A stretch of DNA of 60,504 nucleotides from Arthrobacter sp. Soil736 (GCF_001428005.1 NZ_LMSB01000034.1:251670-312173), one strand, 5' to 3'. Counted from the stretch's first letter, positions 1 to 7,967 are shown. The notes: generated by a model from the sequence alone, not told the origin. A program made the numbers and translations.

Positions 1-1
1 C

Positions 2-244
2 AACGCCAAGGACGGCACCGCCAAGATCGTCAAGGAATGCACCCTGCCGCTCACCGGGCTGAGCTGCGTGGACCGGATCATCAGCGACCTCGCCGTCTTC
101 GATCTGGAAAAGACGGACGACGGCGGCCGGCGCCTCACGCTGACCCGCCTCGCCCCGGGCGTCACCGTCGAGGAGATACGGGAGAAGACCGAGGCGGAAT
201 TCACGGTTGCTCTGGAGCGGCTGGCCGAACCGGCCCAGCTTTGA
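2..244 (+). CDS. 3-oxoacid/3-oxoadipate CoA-transferase subunit B, C-terminal part
   Basis: The window opens inside this gene; the last 80 codons end at a TGA. The translated tail carries TLPLTGLSCVDRIISDLAVF, which matches the conserved C-terminal block of the beta subunit of family I CoA-transferases (SCOT B / PcaJ). These heterodimeric cytoplasmic enzymes move CoA from succinyl-CoA to acetoacetate or 3-oxoadipate. The catalytic glutamate lies upstream of the window, so the substrate cannot be decided from what is visible. PcaJ of the beta-ketoadipate pathway is plausible in a soil actinobacterium, but the neighbours needed to support it are outside the window. Confidence 0.85.
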   Translation, partial: NAKDGTAKIVKECTLPLTGLSCVDRIISDLAVFDLEKTDDGGRRLTLTRLAPGVTVEEIREKTEAEFTVALERLAEPAQL

Positions 245-316
245 CCAACTTAGTAGCCTGAGACGGGCGCCCAACAGGGGTCGGAGGTCCAAAGCCGGGC
301 CAGTTCGGCTGCGCTG

Positions 317-1129
317 TCAGCCCCGTGCTCGGATCAGCGCGGCGATCTCGGCAAAGCCCAGCCGTTCCGCGTTCTCCAGGGCTGTCCGGCCCTGCGGATC
401 CCGGATGTTGGGGTCGGCGCCGGCGGCAAGCAGCGGCCGGACCACTTCCTGCTGGTTCGGCCCGCCGTTGTTCAGCAGGATTGCTTCCTGCATGGCGGTC
501 CAGCCGAGATTGTTCACGTGGTTGACGGGCACGCCGGCGGCGATGAGGATCCGCACGGTCTCCACGTGGCCGTGCTCGGAGGCGGGAATCAGCGCGGTTC
601 CGCCGAAGCGGTTGGTGCTGGCAACGTCCGCGCCGTTGGCCAGGGCCAGCCGCAGGACATCGTTGAAGCCTTCAGCCCCTGCGTACAGGAAGGCCGAATC
701 CTGGATGGCGTCCCTGGCGTTCACGTTCCCGCCGGCCTGGATCAGTTTCCTGACGAGGGCGGCGTCGTTGGCTTTGGCGGCCAGGATCAGCTGCTGGTCC
801 AGCTGCCTCTGGGCCTCCGCCAACGCCGGCCGGGACTGTGCGGGGCTAGACACAACGGGCGCTGTGGCAGCAGGGCGGGTGGTGGCTGGCGCCGCAGCAG
901 CCGTGCCGGACGACGGCGGAGCAGCGGCGCTGTTGCCGGACGCACTCCCCGACGCCGGTCCGCCGGCCGGCGGGGAACCGGGCTCGCATCCCGCCAGCAG
1001 CGTAGCCAGGCACGCCAGGCCCAGCAGCCTAAGCGCTACGGCTGAACGCCAGCCGCCGGAGCTGGACCTCACCCGCGATCTGCACCTCACCCGCGATCTG
1101 CACCTCACCCGCGATCTGCACCTTGCCAT
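317..1129 (-). CDS. Ankyrin-repeat lipoprotein
   Basis: A predicted secreted lipoprotein: a basic N-terminus is followed by a hydrophobic stretch and the lipobox LLAGC, then an Ala/Pro/Ser-rich linker and about four ankyrin repeats (for example DAALVRKLIQAGGNVNARD and HVETVRILIAAGVPVN) reaching the C-terminus. It probably scaffolds a protein contact at the outer face of the membrane. The gene starts 10 bases after the stop of the HbpS-like gene, so the two are likely co-transcribed. In other bacteria ankyrin proteins sit next to catalase genes and protect the enzyme (AnkB of Pseudomonas), a loose parallel to the haem-binding neighbour. The start is uncertain: ATG at 1129 is followed by three tandem 18-bp repeats encoding Arg-rich hexapeptides, and GTG codons inside the repeats could be used instead. 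Confidence 0.8.
   Translation of the reverse strand: MARCRSRVRCRSRVRCRSRVRSSSGGWRSAVALRLLGLACLATLLAGCEPGSPPAGGPASGSASGNSAAAPPSSGTAAAAPATTRPAATAPVVSSPAQSRPALAEAQRQLDQQLILAAKANDAALVRKLIQAGGNVNARDAIQDSAFLYAGAEGFNDVLRLALANGADVASTNRFGGTALIPASEHGHVETVRILIAAGVPVNHVNNLGWTAMQEAILLNNGGPNQQEVVRPLLAAGADPNIRDPQGRTALENAERLGFAEIAALIRARG
1068..1127. repeat. Tandem 18-bp repeat at the start of the ankyrin lipoprotein gene
   Basis: The unit CGCGATCTGCACCTCACC occurs as about three near-identical head-to-tail copies. On the coding strand it gives a repeated Arg/Ser/Val/Cys hexapeptide ahead of the lipoprotein signal. Each copy also contains an in-frame GTG preceded by purine-rich sequence, so changes in copy number would move or multiply the possible start codons without shifting the frame. 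Confidence 0.9.
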
Positions 1130-1139
1130 GAAGCGGAGC

Positions 1140-1712
1140 CTACTTCGCGGTTCCGGCAATCGCCTCGGCGCCGGCCACTGCACAGGCCTCGTCAAGCTTG
1201 CCGTCGGGGGCGCCGCCCACCCCGATCCCTGCCACGGAGGCGCCGTTCACCCTGAGCGGGACGCCGCCGGGCAGGTAAAGGGTGCCCGGAAGGTCGGCGA
1301 TGCTGGGCCCGTTGCCGGTGATGCGCCTGGCCAGCTCACTCGTGGGCGCGCCAAAGGCGGCAGCGGTGTAGGCCTTCTGCTTGGCGGACTCGATGGTGTG
1401 CTCGGCCGCGTTGTCCCCGCGAAGGATGGCCTGCGCCGTGCCGAACCGGTCCACGAGGGCAACGGTCACGAACGGCAGCTTGTCCGCCTGGCACTTGGCC
1501 AGCGCTGCGCCGACGGCCTTAGCCGAGGCGCCCACGCTGATCCTGTTCTGGGACACGACGTTTTCGGGCACCGGCTGGACGTCCGCGGCCGGCACGGCTG
1601 CCGGCGCCGCAGACGCCGGGGCCGTACCGGCCGTGGCGGCCGCGGTTGCACCGGCGGTAAGCACGACCACCCCGGCTGCTGCGGCGGCAAAAATCTTCTG
1701 GGACTTCTTCAC
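1140..1712 (-). CDS. Secreted GlcG/HbpS-family (DUF336) protein
   Basis: A 190-residue protein with a Sec-type signal peptide (MKK, hydrophobic core, Ala-rich cleavage region near residue 35) and one GlcG/HbpS domain. Family blocks are visible: VALVDRFGTAQAILRGDNA, SAKQKAYTAAAFGAPTSEL, and LPGGVPLRVNGASVAGIGV followed by GAPDGKLDEACA. HbpS of Streptomyces reticuli is an extracellular haem-degrading, iron-binding octamer that signals oxidative stress to the sensor kinase SenS. Here the gene is divergent from a NarL-type kinase/regulator pair, the arrangement expected of a functional analogue. An E-H-T-I-E segment near residues 104-108 could bind metal, but the ligands known from HbpS cannot be aligned with certainty by eye. 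Confidence 0.85.
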   Translation of the reverse strand: MKKSQKIFAAAAAGVVVLTAGATAAATAGTAPASAAPAAVPAADVQPVPENVVSQNRISVGASAKAVGAALAKCQADKLPFVTVALVDRFGTAQAILRGDNAAEHTIESAKQKAYTAAAFGAPTSELARRITGNGPSIADLPGTLYLPGGVPLRVNGASVAGIGVGGAPDGKLDEACAVAGAEAIAGTAK

Positions 1713-1882
1713 GATGGTTCTCCCTAACTAAGCCTGAAATTCGAACGGCCTGAACGGCTACATTTCCATCGTGCCGCCCGGCCGAACGGGACACATCGGG
1801 CCTTCAGGTGAACCCGTGTCCTCCTTCGGGCCAGCGGGATCAGCCAAAAGGCTGAGAGACCAGCAACGGCGCGGGCAATAGC

Positions 1883-3124
1883 ATGGTGGTTAGCACTTCA
1901 TCCACCGGAACCGGATCCACCATGCCTTCCTCAGCCCCAGCCGCATCCCCGGAAGTATTGCCCGACCGGCAGTCCGCAACATCGGGCAGCGGCCGGCTGG
2001 GCCGCATTGACGCCGCCGTCCACCTTGGTTTTGCGGTCCTGATGGTGGCGTCCGTGGTGCGCTACGTGATGCGGCACAGCCCGCAGGACAACCTCCTGAT
2101 CCTGGGCATGGCTGCGGCCGCCTGTGGACTCTACGCCGTCATCGCGGTGCTGGCCCAGCGCCGGCGTCCCTGGGCGGTCTGGATGTTCGTCCTGGTGGCG
2201 GTCTGGGCAGTGCTGGTGATTTCCGCCCCCAGCTTCGCCTGGTGTTCGTTCGCGCTCTTCTTCCTCTGCCGCACGGCGTTCACGGGCGCCGTGGCCTATA
2301 TTGCGGCCGGCGCGACGGCGGTAGCCACCGCCGTAGGGCTGTTCCGGCTGAGCGACGGCACCGATCTCGCCATGCTGCTGGGCCCGCTCGCCGTCGGCGT
2401 TCTGCTGACGCTCATCTACGACCGCATAGAGCACGACGCCGCCGAGCAGCGCCGCCTGCACGCCGAGGTGTCGCTCGCCCAGGGACAGCTGGCAGCCAGC
2501 GAGCGCCGTGCAGGCACCATCGCCGAGCGCGAGCGCGTCTCCCGCGAAATCCACGACACCGTGACGCAGGGCCTCGCCAGCAGCCTGCTCCTCCTCGAAG
2601 CGGCCAACCGCGCCTGGCCCGGCCCCACGTCCCGGCAGGACCTCCGCGAAGCCAGCGAATTGCTCCGGCGCAACCTTTCCGATACCCGCAGCCTGGTGCA
2701 TGAACTGGCGTCCCCCGGGCTCGATGCCTCGCCGCTGCCGGACGCATTGCTGCAGGCCGCGTCCCAGTACGTGCCCGATGCCAGGCTGCTGGTCACCGGC
2801 GAACCGCGGCCCGTCCCCGCCGAGGTCCGCCATGCGCTCCTGAGGGTGGTGCAGAGCGCCGCAGCCAACATCAAACTCCATGCCTCCGCGGCGAACGCCA
2901 CTATCACCCTGGGCTTCCTCCCGGAGGCCGTCACCCTGGACATTTACGACGACGGCGCCGGCTTCGATCCGGCGGCGGTAGCACCGTCGTCGGACGCCGG
3001 AGGGTACGGGCTGCGGGCCATGCGGCAACGCGTGGAGCAGCTCGGCGGCGCCTTCTCCGTGGAAAGCACGCCGGGCGAAGGAACGATAGTGGCCGCCCAA
3101 TTGCCGGTGAGGGAAGAAGAATGA
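1883..3124 (+). CDS. NarL-family membrane sensor histidine kinase (SenS-like)
   Basis: A 413-residue sensor kinase. About five membrane segments span residues 42-180 with little extracytoplasmic loop, followed by a HisKA_3 dimerisation helix with the phospho-acceptor His224 in REIHDTVTQG, and an HATPase_c domain with the N box around NIKLHASAAN and the G boxes DDGAGFD and GGYGLRAM. It should autophosphorylate and pass phosphate to the regulator encoded next, whose start overlaps its stop by four bases (ATGA). Topology and family match SenS of the HbpS-SenS-SenR system, and an HbpS-like gene lies divergently 170 bp away. The start at 1883 is the first ATG; ATG at 1922 would shorten it by 13 residues. 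Confidence 0.9.
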   Translation: MVVSTSSTGTGSTMPSSAPAASPEVLPDRQSATSGSGRLGRIDAAVHLGFAVLMVASVVRYVMRHSPQDNLLILGMAAAACGLYAVIAVLAQRRRPWAVWMFVLVAVWAVLVISAPSFAWCSFALFFLCRTAFTGAVAYIAAGATAVATAVGLFRLSDGTDLAMLLGPLAVGVLLTLIYDRIEHDAAEQRRLHAEVSLAQGQLAASERRAGTIAERERVSREIHDTVTQGLASSLLLLEAANRAWPGPTSRQDLREASELLRRNLSDTRSLVHELASPGLDASPLPDALLQAASQYVPDARLLVTGEPRPVPAEVRHALLRVVQSAAANIKLHASAANATITLGFLPEAVTLDIYDDGAGFDPAAVAPSSDAGGYGLRAMRQRVEQLGGAFSVESTPGEGTIVAAQLPVREEE

Positions 3125-3747
3125 GCGCCATAACCGTGCTCCTGGTGGACGATCACCTTGTGGTCCGCAGCGGACTCAAGGCCCTGCTCGGCACCCAGCC
3201 GGATATCGAGGTGGTGGCCGAGGCTTCCTCCGGAGAGGAAGCGCTGACCGCTATGAAGGTGCACTCCCCCGCCGTCGTGGTGATGGACCTGGCCATGGGT
3301 CCCGGCATGGACGGGATCGAGGCCATCCGGAAGCTCCGCGAACGCAACCGCAGGCAGGCCGTGCTGGTGTTCACCACCTACGATTCGGATGCCGACATCG
3401 TCCGGGCCGTGGACGCCGGGGCCATGGGCTACCTGCTCAAGGACGCCGCGCCGGAGGAGATCTTCGCCGCCGTCCGCGGGGCTGTGCAGGGCAAGAGCGT
3501 GATGAGCGCGCCCGTGGCGTCCAGGCTGTTCCAGCAGCTGCGCAATCCGGACGAGGTGCTGACCCCGCGGGAGGCCGAGCTGTTGAGCCTGCTCACCGAG
3601 GGGCTGAGCAACCGGGAGCTCGGCCAGCGGCTGTTCATCTCCGAGGCCACGGTCAAGACCCACCTCGCCCACATCTACGCCAAGCTCGGCGTGGAGACCC
3701 GGGCCGCGGCTATTTCCACCGCCATCCGCCGCGAGGGGATGCGCTAG
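3121..3747 (+). CDS. NarL/LuxR-family response regulator (SenR-like)
   Basis: A 208-residue cytoplasmic response regulator. The receiver domain shows the acidic pair at residues 10-11, the phospho-acceptor Asp56 in VVVMDLAMG and the conserved Lys in YLLKDAAPEE. A C-terminal LuxR-type helix-turn-helix runs from LTPREAELLSLLTEGLSNRE through SEATVKTHLAHIYAKLGV. The gene is translationally coupled to the kinase gene by an ATGA overlap, so the pair forms one two-component system. Its targets cannot be read from the sequence; the divergent HbpS-like/ankyrin unit is the natural candidate. Confidence 0.95.
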   Translation: MSAITVLLVDDHLVVRSGLKALLGTQPDIEVVAEASSGEEALTAMKVHSPAVVVMDLAMGPGMDGIEAIRKLRERNRRQAVLVFTTYDSDADIVRAVDAGAMGYLLKDAAPEEIFAAVRGAVQGKSVMSAPVASRLFQQLRNPDEVLTPREAELLSLLTEGLSNRELGQRLFISEATVKTHLAHIYAKLGVETRAAAISTAIRREGMR

Positions 3748-3897
3748 CCGGGTCCGGCTGAACCCGCACGGGCCAGTGCCGTCGTGACCAGCGCCGTTGT
3801 GACCTCGTTCGGCGGGCCGGCAGCGGTGACGCGCCGCGGCGGGTGCGTGTCGCGGCTGTTCCCGCGCGAAACAGGGTCAGGACGGCGACCGGCCCAG

Positions 3898-3960
3898 CTG
3901 CCCACCGACGTGGTGGTCAAGGTGACGGCGTCCTGTGTCTGCGGCTCGGACCTGTGGCCG
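3898..3960 (+). pseudogene. Remnant of a zinc-dependent alcohol dehydrogenase
   Basis: Twenty-one codons read LPTDVVVKVTASCVCGSDLW followed by P. This matches the N-terminal block of zinc-dependent medium-chain alcohol dehydrogenases (PTD-VVVKV-A--CVCGSDLWPY), including the first catalytic zinc cysteine in CGSD. Nothing recognisable as the rest of the enzyme lies on either side, and the frame then runs through unrelated sequence into the next gene. I read it as a decayed fragment left by a deletion; chance similarity is unlikely but not excluded for so short a piece. Confidence 0.55.
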
Positions 3961-4044
3961 GCGTGGCCGTGGCTCTTGTGTTGCCCCAGCACCGGGTCTA
4001 CGGTGATCCGCATCAGCTTCCACCGCCGTCGTCGAGGAGCCGTC

Positions 4045-4365
4045 ATGGCCAGGTTTGTGCAGATCATCGAATTCCAGACCTCCCGGATCGAGGAGATCGA
4101 AGAGCTGGGCCGGCCGTCTAGAACCGAGGGAACCACTGCCCCGACGTTCCGCCGCATCATCGCCACGGCGGACCGCGACCGGCCCGGGACCTACCTCACC
4201 ATCGTGGAATTCGACTCCTATGAGTCAGCAATGGAGAACTCCAACCGGCCGGAAACGTCGGACTTCGCCGCCAAAATGGCCGCACTGTGTGACGGACCCC
4301 CTGTATTCCGCAATCTCGACGTGCAGTGGGAGGACACTGGCCAGGAGCCGGACACCACCGTGTAG
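4045..4365 (+). CDS. Small dimeric alpha/beta-barrel-like conserved protein
   Basis: A 106-residue cytoplasmic protein without signal peptide. The opening MARFVQIIEFQTSRIEEIEE and the central TYLTIVEFDSYESAMENSNR have the strand-helix-strand pattern of antibiotic-biosynthesis-monooxygenase or Dabb-like ferredoxin folds. I do not recognise a named family, and no catalytic residues stand out. An open frame extends upstream to 3784 but passes through a degenerate dehydrogenase remnant, so ATG 4045 is preferred. It lies 47 bp before the PEP-utilising enzyme gene on the same strand and may share its transcript. Confidence 0.7.
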   Translation: MARFVQIIEFQTSRIEEIEELGRPSRTEGTTAPTFRRIIATADRDRPGTYLTIVEFDSYESAMENSNRPETSDFAAKMAALCDGPPVFRNLDVQWEDTGQEPDTTV

Positions 4366-4412
4366 CCCGGAAGCCAGACGAGCGAACCTGACCCAGAAAC
4401 GAGGCACAGGAC

Positions 4413-7244
4413 ATGAGTCCTCCGGAGAGCGGCACGCCTGACCGGCTCGTGCTGGAACTCGGCCAGCTGGGCTCCGAACCGCTAACGCTCGTGGGCGGCA
4501 AAGCCTTGAATCTCGGCAGGCTCGCCGACGCCGGCTTCCCGGTCCCGGCGGGGTTTTGCCTGACCACGGCCGCCTACAGGATGGCGGTTCCTCCCGAGCT
4601 GGACGCGCTGGCTGCCCGCCTTGACGGCCTGGCAGCCGGGGCAGCACACACCGGCGAGGTGCCGGCCACCGGCGGTCCAGACGGCAATGAGCCCGCCCAG
4701 CGTGAGGGTGCCCTGAGAGAAGATGCCCAGCGCGAAATTGCTATGCGTGCGAGGGAACTCGTGGGGACGTCACCCGTCCCACCCGAGGTGGAGGCAGCCG
4801 TTCGCAGGGCCTACGCCGCAATGGGCGACGTGTCCACGCCCGCCGGCAGCGCACCCGCCGGCAGCGAACCCGCCGGCAGCCCGCCCGCCGTGGCGGTGCG
4901 GTCCTCCGCCACGGCCGAGGACCTGCCCTTCGCGAGCTTCGCCGGGCAACAGGATTCCTTCCTCAATATCGTTGGGGCCGACGCCGTGATGCAGGCAGTC
5001 CGGCGCTGCTGGGCCTCCCTCTGGACGGACCGGGCTGTTGCGTACCGTTCGGCCAACGGGATCCGCCATAGCGACGTCGGCCTCGCCGTCGTCGTCCAGC
5101 ATGTTGTGGACGCCACCACCGCCGGCGTGCTGTTCAGCGCAAACCCGGTCACCGGCACGCGTGGCGAGACGGTCATCGATGCGAGCGCCGGCCCCGGGGA
5201 GGCCGTGGTTTCCGGAGCGGTGACTCCCGACCACTTCGTGGTGGAGACGGCCACGGGACGGATCCGGCAGTCCAGCCCGCGACCCGTCGATGCCGGAACA
5301 GGCGACGGCGGCAGCCCGGGCCTGACCGACGCGCAGCTCCGTGAACTCACGTCGCTGGGACTATCAGCCCAGGAGCTTTTCGGGGAGCCGCAGGACGTGG
5401 AGTGGGTCATCGACGCCGAGGGCACAATCTGGCTGACCCAGTCGCGGCCGATCACCACCCTGTATCCCCTGCCGGATCCGTCGTCCGCCAAGCCTTTCGG
5501 GCTGGAATCGGCGCCGGACGGTGAAACCCGCGTGTATCTCTGTGGCACCCTGCTGCAGGGGCTGACGCGCCCCCTCACGCCAATGGGGCTCTCCGTAATG
5601 GGCATGATGGGAAACCGCAGCTCGCCGTGGGCCTATGTCAGCCCCGGGCTGAGGATGTATGCGGACCTGACACCATTTGTCCGCACCGCGTACGGCCGCC
5701 GGATGCTGCTGAAGTGGCTTCCGTTGGCAGACGGAAGATCGGCTTCTGTTCTGCCCGCGCTCCTCGACGACCCGAGGTTCGGCCTCACCAAAGGCCAGCC
5801 CCGCCCGTCCAAAGCTAGGGCGTCGGAAGCTCGCCGCAGGGACGGCACGGCGGGCCTCGCCATGGTGGTTTGGCTGGTCCCTGCCCTCATCCGGGCCGTC
5901 CTGCGGCCCAAGGCTGAGCTGCACCGGGCTTTGCGCTTCGGAAAGCGGCTCGAGGCGGACCTGGCCCTGCCTGAACCAGCGACAGCATTCAGGCGGCTTG
6001 ACCACGCCCAGCATGCCCCGGCCCGCACGGTTGATGATCTGGTCCGGGCTACGCTGCCGGCACCGGCCGCCGGATACGCCATGCTGGGCCTGGCCCGCTG
6101 GCTTCTGCGCGGAGTGGCCGAACCCCGCGAGCTGGAGGCCGTCCTGCGCGGACTCCCCCACAACGTGACCACCGAAATGGACCTTGAATTGTGGCGTCTG
6201 GCTGTTTCCGTCCGAGACGACGCCGCCTCGCGTGAGGCATTCCTGGGCAGGCGTCCCGACGAACTGGCCGTGAGCTATGCCGCCGGGGAGCTGCCGCCCG
6301 TGGCCCAGGCCGGCCTGCGCCGCTTCCTGGAACGGTACGGCCACCGCGCCGTGGCTGAAATCGACCTTGGCATGCCGCGGTGGTCCGAGAAGCCGGACCA
6401 CATTCTGGGAATGATCTCCAACTACCTAAAGGTGGAGAATCCTGAGTTGGCCCCGGACCGGCAGTTCGCACGGGCTGCTGACCATGCCGAGGCCAGAATC
6501 CGCAGCCTCGTGGCCCGGGCCGGGGCAGTGAGCCGGTGGCGGGGCCGCCTGGTGGCTCTGTGCCTGCGCCGGACGCGGCAGCTCGCCGGCCTGCGCGAAC
6601 TGCCCAAGTTCTACGTTGTGACCGTCTTTGGCGAAGTCCACAGGCAACTCGCGGCCATCGGCGCCGAGCTGGCCAGGGCCGGCACCATTGTGGCTGCGGA
6701 CGACGTCTTCTTCCTGACTTTCGACGAGGCCCGCGTGGGCCTTCGTGGCGGCGAGCTGAAGGGAATGGTTGCGGAGCGTCGTCGGATCTATGATGCGGAA
6801 CTTCGGCGGAGGCACATACCGCGGCTCCTGCTCTCCGACGGCACGGACGTCGAGGCCGCGGTCGCAGGTGCGGCTGCAGCCTCCAGCCTCGTTGGGACGC
6901 CTGCGTCTGCCGGGAAGGCCGCGGGCAGGGTCAGGGTGATCCTGGACCCCGTGGGCGCGCATCTCGAACCTGGGGAAATCCTCGTGGCGCCGTCCACCGA
7001 TCCCGGCTGGACTCCGCTTTTCATGACCGCAGGCGCGCTGGTGATGGAGATGGGCGGGGTCATCTCGCACGGAGCCGTGGTGGCCCGCGAATACGGCATC
7101 CCCGCCGTCGTCGGCGTGCCCCACGCCACCACCCGGCTGCGCACCGGCCAGACCGTCGTCGTGGACGGAGCCGCCGGGACCATCACCGAGGTTGAAACCG
7201 CAACCGACGTCGGGACCGTTACCGGCGTTGGGACCGTGACGTAA
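4413..7244 (+). CDS. PEP-utilising dikinase (rifampicin phosphotransferase / PEP synthase-like)
   Basis: A 943-residue three-domain enzyme. The N-terminal ATP-grasp (PEP/pyruvate-binding) domain shows VGGKALNLGRLADAGFPVPAG, AVRSSATAEDLPFASFAGQQ and AGVLFSANPVTG. A long middle domain follows, and the C-terminal swivelling phosphohistidine domain has the catalytic His near residue 886 in SHGAVVAREYGIPAVVGV. The order matches rifampicin phosphotransferase (about 870 residues), which inactivates rifamycins using ATP, and also the looser group annotated as PEP synthase. The middle domain is too diverged to choose by eye. Additions are an Ala/Gly/Ser/Pro repeat near residue 145 and a Val/Thr/Gly-rich tail. 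A paralogue is at 47173-49938. Confidence 0.8.
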   Translation: MSPPESGTPDRLVLELGQLGSEPLTLVGGKALNLGRLADAGFPVPAGFCLTTAAYRMAVPPELDALAARLDGLAAGAAHTGEVPATGGPDGNEPAQREGALREDAQREIAMRARELVGTSPVPPEVEAAVRRAYAAMGDVSTPAGSAPAGSEPAGSPPAVAVRSSATAEDLPFASFAGQQDSFLNIVGADAVMQAVRRCWASLWTDRAVAYRSANGIRHSDVGLAVVVQHVVDATTAGVLFSANPVTGTRGETVIDASAGPGEAVVSGAVTPDHFVVETATGRIRQSSPRPVDAGTGDGGSPGLTDAQLRELTSLGLSAQELFGEPQDVEWVIDAEGTIWLTQSRPITTLYPLPDPSSAKPFGLESAPDGETRVYLCGTLLQGLTRPLTPMGLSVMGMMGNRSSPWAYVSPGLRMYADLTPFVRTAYGRRMLLKWLPLADGRSASVLPALLDDPRFGLTKGQPRPSKARASEARRRDGTAGLAMVVWLVPALIRAVLRPKAELHRALRFGKRLEADLALPEPATAFRRLDHAQHAPARTVDDLVRATLPAPAAGYAMLGLARWLLRGVAEPRELEAVLRGLPHNVTTEMDLELWRLAVSVRDDAASREAFLGRRPDELAVSYAAGELPPVAQAGLRRFLERYGHRAVAEIDLGMPRWSEKPDHILGMISNYLKVENPELAPDRQFARAADHAEARIRSLVARAGAVSRWRGRLVALCLRRTRQLAGLRELPKFYVVTVFGEVHRQLAAIGAELARAGTIVAADDVFFLTFDEARVGLRGGELKGMVAERRRIYDAELRRRHIPRLLLSDGTDVEAAVAGAAAASSLVGTPASAGKAAGRVRVILDPVGAHLEPGEILVAPSTDPGWTPLFMTAGALVMEMGGVISHGAVVAREYGIPAVVGVPHATTRLRTGQTVVVDGAAGTITEVETATDVGTVTGVGTVT

Positions 7245-7425
7245 TCCGGTCCTTCGAGGAGCAGATTGAGGGGCCCGCCGTAGCCCGGAATGCCCGAGGA
7301 ATTCGTGCTTCCGGAGCCCGGATATCTTCAAATCCGCCCTGTCCGAGATCAGGAAAGCGCAGGTCCGGCTGGCCCCTGTGAACAGAATCTGCCGTTACAG
7401 GAGGGACAGTTGATGACGGCAGCTA

Positions 7426-7454
7426 TTGCACGGCCAGCGAACGCACCCTAGGTT
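7426..7454 (+). promoter_or_regulatory. Probable promoter of the cold shock gene
   Basis: TTGCAC at 7426-7431 and TAGGTT at 7449-7454 are separated by exactly 17 bp, a sigma-70-type spacing. Transcription from here would give an untranslated leader of roughly 75 nt before the csp start codon, in keeping with the long leaders that act as temperature-sensitive structures in csp mRNAs. Confidence 0.55.
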
Positions 7455-7534
7455 TGAGACAGCGGAAGACAGTCTCCGCATCTGCCTGCCGTCGGAGCAG
7501 GACCAGAAAAAGGGTTACAAAGGAAGTAGTAGTA

Positions 7535-7738
7535 ATGGCAACAGGCACAGTTAAATGGTTCAACGCCGAAAAGGGTTTTGGCTTCATCGCTCCGGATGAC
7601 GGATCAGCAGATGTTTTCGCCCACTACTCGGCAATTGCCAGCAGCGGCTACCGCTCCCTGGATGAAAACCAGAAAGTCGAATTCGATGTGACCCAGGGTC
7701 CCAAGGGCCCGCAGGCAGAGAACATTCGCCCGCTGTAA
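7535..7738 (+). CDS. Cold shock protein (CspA family)
   Basis: A 67-residue single cold-shock domain, the normal length for the family. It begins MATGTVKWFNAEKGFGFI, contains RNP1 (KGFGFI) and RNP2 (VFAHYS), and ends with GPKGPQAENIRPL. It binds single-stranded RNA or DNA and melts mRNA structure at low temperature or during growth changes. A good ribosome binding site (AAGGAAG, about 9 bases upstream) fixes the start at 7535; the frame is open further upstream but without homology. It stands alone between its own promoter and a strong terminator. Confidence 0.97.
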   Translation: MATGTVKWFNAEKGFGFIAPDDGSADVFAHYSAIASSGYRSLDENQKVEFDVTQGPKGPQAENIRPL

Positions 7739-7743
7739 GGCTT

Positions 7744-7793
7744 AAAAACTCCCCTGTCCGTGCTGATCTGAGCACGGACAGGGGAGTTTTTTG
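7744..7793. terminator. Strong intrinsic terminator after csp
   Basis: A long near-perfect stem (ACTCCCCTGTCCGTGCT pairing with AGCACGGACAGGGGAGT) with a 6-base loop is followed by six T on the plus strand and preceded by five A, so it can act in both directions. It closes the monocistronic cold shock transcript. Confidence 0.95.
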
Positions 7794-7954
7794 TTCTCCT
7801 CGGCCTGGCTGCATTGCTGTTCCGGCGCAGTTCTGCACCTGTTTCCGCGGCTCCAAGTCCTATGCCGCCCGTCAGTTCGGGTTTGCGGGCCCGGGTGGCG
7901 GGACAAAGTGGTGCGGAACTGCTGGGGTGACAGCCCGGACCTGAGCTTCCTCGG

Positions 7955-7960
7955 TATAGT
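7955..7960 (+). promoter_or_regulatory. -10 element of a probably leaderless transcript
   Basis: TATAGT ends 7 bp before the ATG of the DinB-family gene. With a usual 6-8 bp distance the transcript would start at the A of the start codon, giving a leaderless mRNA, common in actinobacteria. No Shine-Dalgarno sequence precedes the ATG and no convincing -35 box is seen. Confidence 0.5.
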
Positions 7961-7967
7961 GCCCACT

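Noticed and set aside
1068..1127. Tandem repeats considered as a CRISPR or VNTR array
   Set aside because: There are no spacers between the 18-bp units and no cas genes; they are within a coding region.
1840..1882. GGCTGAGAG before the sensor kinase gene, resembling part of a TPP riboswitch
   Set aside because: The second conserved half (CTGATCTGG and the TAATACCAGCG region) is absent and the gene has no link to thiamine.
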